From Candidatus Iainarchaeum sp. (lineage in GTDB: Archaea > Iainarchaeota > Iainarchaeia > Iainarchaeales > 1-14-0-10-31-34), in NCBI GenBank assembly GCA_017609625.1, contig JAFCDN010000011.1:1-62126 (forward strand): a stretch of 62,126 bases of DNA. Direction: 5' to 3'. Shown one piece after another: positions 57,527-62,126 of the stretch (the stretch's first letter is position 1; every line of letters starts with the position of its first letter). The notes under the pieces are model-generated. The model was not told the origin of the DNA. It worked only from the letters and a program-made list of their open reading frames with translations, and made no database searches. Made by a program: the position numbers and the translations under genes.

Positions 57527-58360
57527 TTATTCACCTTTTTTCAATAACACTTCAGAAATTAACCTGATTAAATCCATTGCAGTAAAATATTGTCCTTTCT
57601 CTTCAAAAGCTTTTTCCCCAAGCAATCCTGCAACAAAAGCCCCTGCACAGGCGGAATCAAACAAAAAATTCTTTGCAGCAAAAGCTGCAGTTATTCCTGC
57701 TAATACATCTCCTGTTCCGATTACTGCCATTCTTGCATTACCTGTTTTATTCAGCAGGGTTTGTTTTCCATTTGAGATTACATCAGTTTTTCCTTTTAAT
57801 AAAATTGTTGTCTGGAATTCTTTTGCTTTTTTTTCTGTTAAAGAAATTCTTTCTTTTAAATTCATTGAAGGTTTTATTCCAAACTGTTCTTTGAATTCCA
57901 TTATATGCGGAAGAAAAACTGCATCATCTGTTTTTCCTTTCAGCATTTTTATTGCATCTGCATCAATCACTTTTGGAATCTTTATTTTTGGAACCAAAGC
58001 ATTAACAAATTCTTTTGTTTTTGAATTTCTTCCTAAGCCGTTTCCGATTAAAACAACATCGAAGTTTTCTGTTTTTTTCAGAATTTCTTTTACATGCTTT
58101 TTTTCAAAATAACTTCCGGAAAACTTTTTTGTAACCAAATCCGGAGAAAAAGAATTCATTGCTAAAGCAGGTTTTTCCGGAGCAAAGATTTCAACTAAAT
58201 CAACAAACTTTAGTGCTGCCAGCGCAGCAAGAGCTGGAGAGCCGATATATTCAATGCTTCCTCCTATTATCAATACTTTTCCGTTCTGGCCTTTAAATGC
58301 ATCTTCTTTTCTTTCTTTTAGAACTTTTTTCAGAACCTTTTTTGAAACAAATTTTTTCAT
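57527..58360 (-). CDS. nnrD: ADP/ATP-dependent NAD(P)H-hydrate dehydratase
   Basis: A 277-residue YjeF C-terminal domain (ribokinase fold): GQNGKVLIIGGSIEYIGSPA, VLIGNGLGRNSKTKEFVNAL, VIDADAIKMLKGKTDDAVFL, GNARMAVIGTGDVLAGITAA (GTGDVLAG is the hallmark) and FVAGLLGEKAFEE. It repairs hydrated NADH/NADPH. The N-terminal epimerase domain often fused in archaea is absent. Overlaps gatE by 4 nt. Confidence 0.9.
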   Translation of the reverse strand: MKKFVSKKVLKKVLKERKEDAFKGQNGKVLIIGGSIEYIGSPALAALAALKFVDLVEIFAPEKPALAMNSFSPDLVTKKFSGSYFEKKHVKEILKKTENFDVVLIGNGLGRNSKTKEFVNALVPKIKIPKVIDADAIKMLKGKTDDAVFLPHIMEFKEQFGIKPSMNLKERISLTEKKAKEFQTTILLKGKTDVISNGKQTLLNKTGNARMAVIGTGDVLAGITAAFAAKNFLFDSACAGAFVAGLLGEKAFEEKGQYFTAMDLIRLISEVLLKKGE

Positions 58361-60252
58361 TTTTCGATTCCTTTTTTCTTTAACTCTTCTTTTAATATTC
58401 TGCTTATGTCTTTTCCTGAAGCTTTTCCTTTGGCCTGAATCATTACATCTCCCATTAAAGCAGAAAAAACATTTCCTTGTGTTTTAATTATTGCAGAATT
58501 GTTTTCTATAATTTCTTTTATTAATTCCCGTAGTTTTTCTTCTAAAAAACCTGCTTCCTGCAGTTTTTCTATTATCCATTCAATGGATTTTTCTTTTTCT
58601 GCACTCCAAAGATCAAAGGCTTTTAACTGGTTGTCCTGCAAGAGTTTTTTTTCTTTTACTGCATCAAGGATTTTTTCAATCATTTCTTCTGAAATGTTTT
58701 CTGTTTTTGTTCCCTGTCTTTTTAGAGTAGTAATTCCTTCTAATAAAAGCACTGCGGTTGTTGTTGGGTTGAATTTTTTTTCTTCCACTAAGTATTCAAA
58801 AAATTTAGCATAATTGTTTAATTTCATTTTTTCTGCTAACTGTTCTGAGATTTTGTATTTGTTTATGTATTTTATTTTTCTCTGCTCTGGAGTTAAAGGC
58901 AGGTTTTCTTTTAGTTCTTCCAGAAATTTTTTGTTTATTTTTTTCACTGGAATGTCTGTTTCTGGATACATTCTTGCTTCTCCAGGCAAAGGCCTTGAAT
59001 ATTCTGTGTTTCCATCCAGTAAAGCGTTTCTTGTTTCTTCTGGAACTCCTTTTAGGGCATAAACACACCGGTCGATTATTACATTTAATGCTTTTTCTGC
59101 TTTTTCTTTTTCTGCCACAACCAAAACAAAAGCATCTTGTTCTCTTGTTTGGGTTTTTTCTTTTGCTTTTTTTACTTCTTCTGCAGAAATCCCGTATTTT
59201 GGGAGTTCATCTGAATGGAAGATTCCTTTTAATCCGGCTTTTGCTTTAACATAGTCTGATAGTTCTGTTCCAAACCTTCTTCCTTCCTGGAGTTCTTTTC
59301 CTATCAAGCCGTTGAATTTTGATAGTTTTACTCCAAAGACTTTTTTTTCTTTTACTATTTTGCATTCACTTTCAGAAAAGATTTCAGTTAATTCAAACAC
59401 CTTATTCTTATACATAACTAACTCTTCTTCGCGCGCGTTTCTTTTTTCCAGTTCTTCTTTTATTTCCTGCAGTTTCAACTGCCTTTCTGCTTCTCTTCTA
59501 ACATAAACATCTATCATTCCAAGCTCTTGCACGCCTTTTATTTCTATCCTTGCGCCTTTTTCTATTGAAATATTAACGTCTTGTCTTATTGTTCCTAGCC
59601 CTCTTTTGGTGTTGCATGTTCTTCTCAGCAGTTCTCCTACTTTTTGTGCTGTTTCTTTTGCTTGTTTTGGGGTTCTTATGTCTGGTTTTGTTGTGAATTC
59701 TATTAATGGGATGCCCAGCCTGTCTAGTGAATACACTATTTCTTTTTCTTTTTTTTCTATTGTTCTTGCTGAATCTTCTTCTATTGCTATTGTGTCTATT
59801 CGAATTTCTTTTTCGCCTATTTTCAGCTTTCCGCCTGTTGCAATCATTGCTGTTCTTTGAAAGCCTGAGGTATTGCTTCCGTCTATTACTGTTTTTCTCA
59901 TTACATGGATTTCGTCTAAAACCTTTGCTTCTGCCATTAATGCAATTTCCAAAACGGTATGCAATGCTTCCTGGTCCATTGCTTTTGGCGGTTCTTCGTC
60001 TTCTTCTATCAGACAGTTTGATTCTTCAAAGTAATTGTAAACATAAGTGAGTTTTTTTTTGAATGCTTCTAATGCAGCTGGATCAAAATATCCTAGTTCT
60101 GATGCAACCGGCCTTAATTTTCTTTTAAACTGAAAGTCTGGTTTTTTTTCTGAAACAATTGAAGGGCATCTGCAGAAAAGCTTTCCTGTATCTAACTGCT
60201 GGTGTACTTCCAGCCCTGCTTTTAATCCGATTTCTTTGAAATCTATTTCCAT
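58357..60252 (-). CDS. gatE: Glu-tRNA(Gln) amidotransferase subunit E
   Basis: A 631-residue GatE. N-terminal cradle: GLKAGLEVHQQLDTGKLFCR; LIEEDEEPPKAMDQEALHTV; RKTVIDGSNTSGFQRTAMIA; RIDTIAIEEDSART; IPLIEFTTKPDIRTPKQAKE. Residues about 280-410 are the AspRS-like GAD insert (FELTEIFSESECKIVKEKKV, FGTELSDYVKAKAGLKGIFH). The C-terminal helical tail (SALMGDVMIQAKGKASGK) binds tRNA. With GatD (not in the window) it converts Glu-tRNA(Gln) to Gln-tRNA(Gln). First gene of the operon. The GAD domain present here is missing from AspRS. Confidence 0.95.
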   Translation of the reverse strand: MEIDFKEIGLKAGLEVHQQLDTGKLFCRCPSIVSEKKPDFQFKRKLRPVASELGYFDPAALEAFKKKLTYVYNYFEESNCLIEEDEEPPKAMDQEALHTVLEIALMAEAKVLDEIHVMRKTVIDGSNTSGFQRTAMIATGGKLKIGEKEIRIDTIAIEEDSARTIEKKEKEIVYSLDRLGIPLIEFTTKPDIRTPKQAKETAQKVGELLRRTCNTKRGLGTIRQDVNISIEKGARIEIKGVQELGMIDVYVRREAERQLKLQEIKEELEKRNAREEELVMYKNKVFELTEIFSESECKIVKEKKVFGVKLSKFNGLIGKELQEGRRFGTELSDYVKAKAGLKGIFHSDELPKYGISAEEVKKAKEKTQTREQDAFVLVVAEKEKAEKALNVIIDRCVYALKGVPEETRNALLDGNTEYSRPLPGEARMYPETDIPVKKINKKFLEELKENLPLTPEQRKIKYINKYKISEQLAEKMKLNNYAKFFEYLVEEKKFNPTTTAVLLLEGITTLKRQGTKTENISEEMIEKILDAVKEKKLLQDNQLKAFDLWSAEKEKSIEWIIEKLQEAGFLEEKLRELIKEIIENNSAIIKTQGNVFSALMGDVMIQAKGKASGKDISRILKEELKKKGIEK

Positions 60253-60327
60253 CTAAAAACCTTTAATAGATAAAAGTAATAAGTTAATTTAAAAGTTATG
60301 AGTCTTTATTTAGTTTAAGGGATTTGA

Positions 60328-60663
60328 ATGGTAAGGAAAAGTCCTTTGAGACGTAAAAGTTGTAAAAGAGCCAAATCATTTCTGCCTGGGGAGCGTAGAG
60401 CAATCAAAAGATTAGTTCCACAAAAACCAAAACCAACTTATGTTTTGATGGCTGAAATAAGAAAAGGTTTAGGCCCTCCTGACTTGTTAAGGCATATTAA
60501 ACAGATTGCAGAAAGAGGAAGCCCACTTCACATAAAATATTTTAGGTGTTTGCTAGAGAGATATCCTAAAAGAAAAGAATCTCGTGATCTTTTCTATGGA
60601 GAAGTCAGGCAGGCTCTTTTGGATGGGATAAAAAAATTGCAAAAGAAATATAAAACAAAATAA
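60328..60663 (+). CDS. Small basic hypothetical protein
   Basis: A 111-residue lysine/arginine-rich protein (SPLRRKSCKRAKSFLPGERR, RKGLGPPDLLRHIKQIAERG, HIKYFRCLLERYPKRKESRD), helical, no signal. It may bind RNA or the ribosome by composition. Start ATG 60328 follows GGGATTTGA. It diverges from gatE and faces the MscS gene tail to tail. No family recognised. Confidence 0.65.
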   Translation: MVRKSPLRRKSCKRAKSFLPGERRAIKRLVPQKPKPTYVLMAEIRKGLGPPDLLRHIKQIAERGSPLHIKYFRCLLERYPKRKESRDLFYGEVRQALLDGIKKLQKKYKTK

Positions 60664-60679
60664 AAAGAGAAAGGAGATT

Positions 60680-61735
60680 TTATTTCTTCAAATAAACTGT
60701 TTGGGTTGGGAAAGGTATGCTGATTTTATTTTTATTTAATCCGTTGTAGATTTCTTTTGTTAAAGCTCTTTCTGTTGACCATACATCAGTGTAATTGTCG
60801 CACCAGACTTTTGCTGTAAAGTTTAAGGAAAAATCTCCCATTGAAAGGAATTCCACTGCAGGGGCTTTTTTTGTTGAAACTTTTGGATTCTTTTTTATTA
60901 TTCCCAGAACTATTTTAATTACTTTGTCTGGGTCGCTTCCATATGCTACGCCAAATTTTATTTCTCCTCTTCCATACAAATTTGGTTGGGCATAATTTAT
61001 TATTTTGCCGTTTGCCATTTTAGAGTTTGGAATAATTATTACTTCATTTGCATAGGTTCTGATTCTGGTGCTTCTTAAGCCTACTTCTTCTACTACTCCA
61101 ACTTCTCCTGATTCAATTCTTACTTTGTCTCCGATTTTAATTGACTTGTCTAAAATTAGAGAAATTCCGCCAAAAACATTTGAAATGGTTTCTTGTGCAG
61201 CAAAAGCTAAAGCTAATCCTCCGATTCCTAATCCTGCAAGCAGTGCTGTTACATCAAAGCCAATTGAATCCATAATCATTATCAGACCAATTATTACAAC
61301 AATTGCTTTTCCTCCTTTAGAGAATAAAGGAATCATCTGGTCATCAAAAGCAGATTTTGTTTTTTTGGTTAAAGGAACCAAAATTTTGTCTCTTACTCCA
61401 TTAATGACTCTTATTGCAGTCCAAGCTAAAACCAGAATTACTGCAACTTTTAAGATTGAATTAAATATCCCTTGGGTTACATCTATTCCTAGAAAAGTAA
61501 ATGCAATATAAACTCCTGCAAGAAAGATTATTGCAACAATCGGCTCTTCTATTATGTCAATGAAAACGTCATCTAAATCAGTTGAAGTTTTTGCTGTAAG
61601 CTTTCTTCCGACTGTTTTGAAAAAATAGTAAACTGCTTTTCCTAAAATAAATGCGCCTACAATTATTGCTAAAGCAAAAATAATATTCTGCAATGTGAAT
61701 CCGAAAAAAGTCTGCGATAAAATTTCCAAAGCCAT
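60680..61735 (-). CDS. mscS: MscS-family mechanosensitive channel
   Basis: A 351-residue channel with about four to five helices. The pore helix region is GLGIGGLALAFAAQETISNV with small residues facing each other; the beta domain FGGISLILDKSIKIGDKVRI, GVVEEVGLRSTRIRTYANEV, IIPNSKMANGKIINYAQPNL and the alpha/beta cage follow. It opens under membrane tension and releases solutes during osmotic downshock, complementing trehalose synthesis. Start ATG 61735. Confidence 0.92.
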   Translation of the reverse strand: MALEILSQTFFGFTLQNIIFALAIIVGAFILGKAVYYFFKTVGRKLTAKTSTDLDDVFIDIIEEPIVAIIFLAGVYIAFTFLGIDVTQGIFNSILKVAVILVLAWTAIRVINGVRDKILVPLTKKTKSAFDDQMIPLFSKGGKAIVVIIGLIMIMDSIGFDVTALLAGLGIGGLALAFAAQETISNVFGGISLILDKSIKIGDKVRIESGEVGVVEEVGLRSTRIRTYANEVIIIPNSKMANGKIINYAQPNLYGRGEIKFGVAYGSDPDKVIKIVLGIIKKNPKVSTKKAPAVEFLSMGDFSLNFTAKVWCDNYTDVWSTERALTKEIYNGLNKNKISIPFPTQTVYLKK

Positions 61736-61745
61736 CTGTTCACCT

Positions 61746-61774
61746 AAACTTTTGAAAAAAGTTTAATCAAAACT
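61746..61774 (+). repeat. AT-rich palindromic repeat unit upstream of mscS
   Basis: AAACTTTTGAAAAAAGTTT followed by AATCAAAA: the same stem plus ATCAAAA tail as the units at 28303, 47781 and in the tRNA-Arg intron. Here there is no tRNA nearby; it lies 11 bp before the mscS start on the opposite strand. Confidence 0.55.
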
Positions 61775-61806
61775 CAATTAATAATATACTTTAAATGATT
61801 AACAAT

Positions 61807-62126
61807 TTAAATCTTGCTTTTCGCAAACAAAAGGTGTTTTTCTTTTATTTTTTTCTTTTTTTTGAATTCCAAAAATAACTGTAAATAATTTTTTGTAATT
61901 CTGTTTTTTTCCTTTAAACCCAATTTTTCTTCAACAGATTTAATTTCTTTTTTTGTTCCTTCAATTTCCAGATAAAATCCAATAAAAGGCAGTTTATCCA
62001 GCAAAATTTCTGTTTTTCCAAAAGAGTAGTATTCTCTTTTTTTTTCATAAACAAAAGCAGGAGAAAAATTCATTTTTTCCAGCAGCTTTTTTGTCCTTTC
62101 AAAGTCTTTCAATTCAATTTCAGTTT
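61807..62126 (-). CDS. CYTH/CyaB-type protein, N-terminus cut by window edge
   Basis: The minus-strand frame is open to the right edge; a TTG at 62112 is not the true start. About 106 residues are visible: TEIELKDFERTKKLLEKMNF, VYEKKREYYSFGKTEILLDK, LPFIGFYLEIEGTKKEIKSV. The ExExK-like repeat, the KKREYY strand and the FxxEIEG pair of acids fit the second half of a CYTH (CyaB, thiamine-triphosphatase) domain. These enzymes act on triphosphorylated small molecules with a metal. The first half is outside. Confidence 0.78.
   Translation of the reverse strand, partial: TEIELKDFERTKKLLEKMNFSPAFVYEKKREYYSFGKTEILLDKLPFIGFYLEIEGTKKEIKSVEEKLGLKEKNRITKNYLQLFLEFKKKKKIKEKHLLFAKSKI

Noticed and set aside
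1-62126. rRNA genes, origin of replication, complete insertion sequences
   Set aside because: No rRNA-like sequence, no Cdc6/Orc1 gene with origin repeats and no transposase were seen; the only mobile genes are the integrase, intein and LAGLIDADG proteins.

Overview
This is an AT-rich archaeal window, most likely from a small-genome DPANN-type archaeon. The archaeal signature genes are NMD3, fibrillarin with Nop5, GatE, archaeal AsnRS and the AsnRS-derived asparagine synthetase, archaeal-type GlyRS, pyruvoyl arginine decarboxylase, ADP-forming acyl-CoA synthetase beta, inositol-phosphate synthase with an archaetidylinositol-phosphate synthase, beta-CASP RNases, Lrp/AsnC and winged-helix regulators, TATA-box promoters with short leaders, and tRNAs with introns at 37/38. 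Mixed in are genes of bacterial aspect: MEP-pathway ispG and ispE, a bacterial-type AspRS that lacks the GAD domain, class II aldolase with class I FBPase, OtsA/OtsB, and a HicAB pair. Phylum placement is inference from gene content.

Layout. 1-1.2 kb: a truncated tyrosine integrase beside an intron-containing tRNA-Asp. 1.2-5.2 kb: secreted protease, glutaredoxin, ZIP transporter, nuclease lipoprotein and a regulator/membrane-protein pair. 5.2-8.7 kb: divergent trehalose genes (TreT-like versus OtsA-OtsB). 8.7-12 kb: ispG, hicB with a broken hicA, ispE and the acyl-CoA synthetase beta subunit. 12-15.6 kb: beta-CASP RNase, membrane protein, NMD3 and an XRE-type regulator. 16.2-19.4 kb: tRNA-Arg with intron, a toxin-antitoxin pair, a polyprenol-kinase-like protein and regulators. 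19.5-22.6 kb: myo-inositol-phosphate synthase interrupted by an intein, then its CDP-alcohol transferase partner. 22.6-25.4 kb: serpin, fibrillarin, Nop5. 25.5-28.4 kb: GlyRS, tRNA-Thr, a LAGLIDADG endonuclease and an orphan tRNA 3' half. 28.4-34.3 kb: zinc ribbon, HAD-methyltransferase fusion, a Fic protein with an altered catalytic motif, a coiled-coil protein, an MBL exonuclease and a MagIII-like glycosylase. 34.4-39.9 kb: the Asp/Asn module (AspRS, two Lrp-type regulators, asparagine synthetase, AsnRS) with a candidate structured RNA. 40-42.6 kb: FBPase, arginine decarboxylase, class II aldolase. 42.8-51.4 kb: lipoproteins, regulators, carbamate kinase, anion transporter, a frameshifted YjbQ, tRNA-Ile, tRNA-Gln, antiporter. 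51.4-53.8 kb: a second free-standing LAGLIDADG protein and a KamA-type radical SAM enzyme. 53.9-60.3 kb: one tightly packed minus-strand operon gatE-nnrD-pgi/pmi-ROK kinase-rpiA-purM. 60.3-62.1 kb: a small basic protein, MscS and a truncated CYTH protein.

Working together: FBPase, aldolase, PGI/PMI, sugar kinase and RpiA describe gluconeogenesis and pentose interconversion feeding inositol lipid head groups and trehalose. GatE and tRNA-Gln fit indirect glutaminylation. The asparagine synthetase beside AsnRS, with two paralogous Lrp/AsnC regulators, forms an amino-acid-responsive module.

The most unusual signal is a set of short perfect hairpins. One class is an about 30-nt AT-rich palindrome ending in ATCAAAA. 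The other is GC-richer stems, several with GAA triloops. They lie inside tRNA introns, abut tRNA ends, separate a duplicated tRNA 5' end, and touch one start codon. They look like a tRNA-associated palindromic repeat family.
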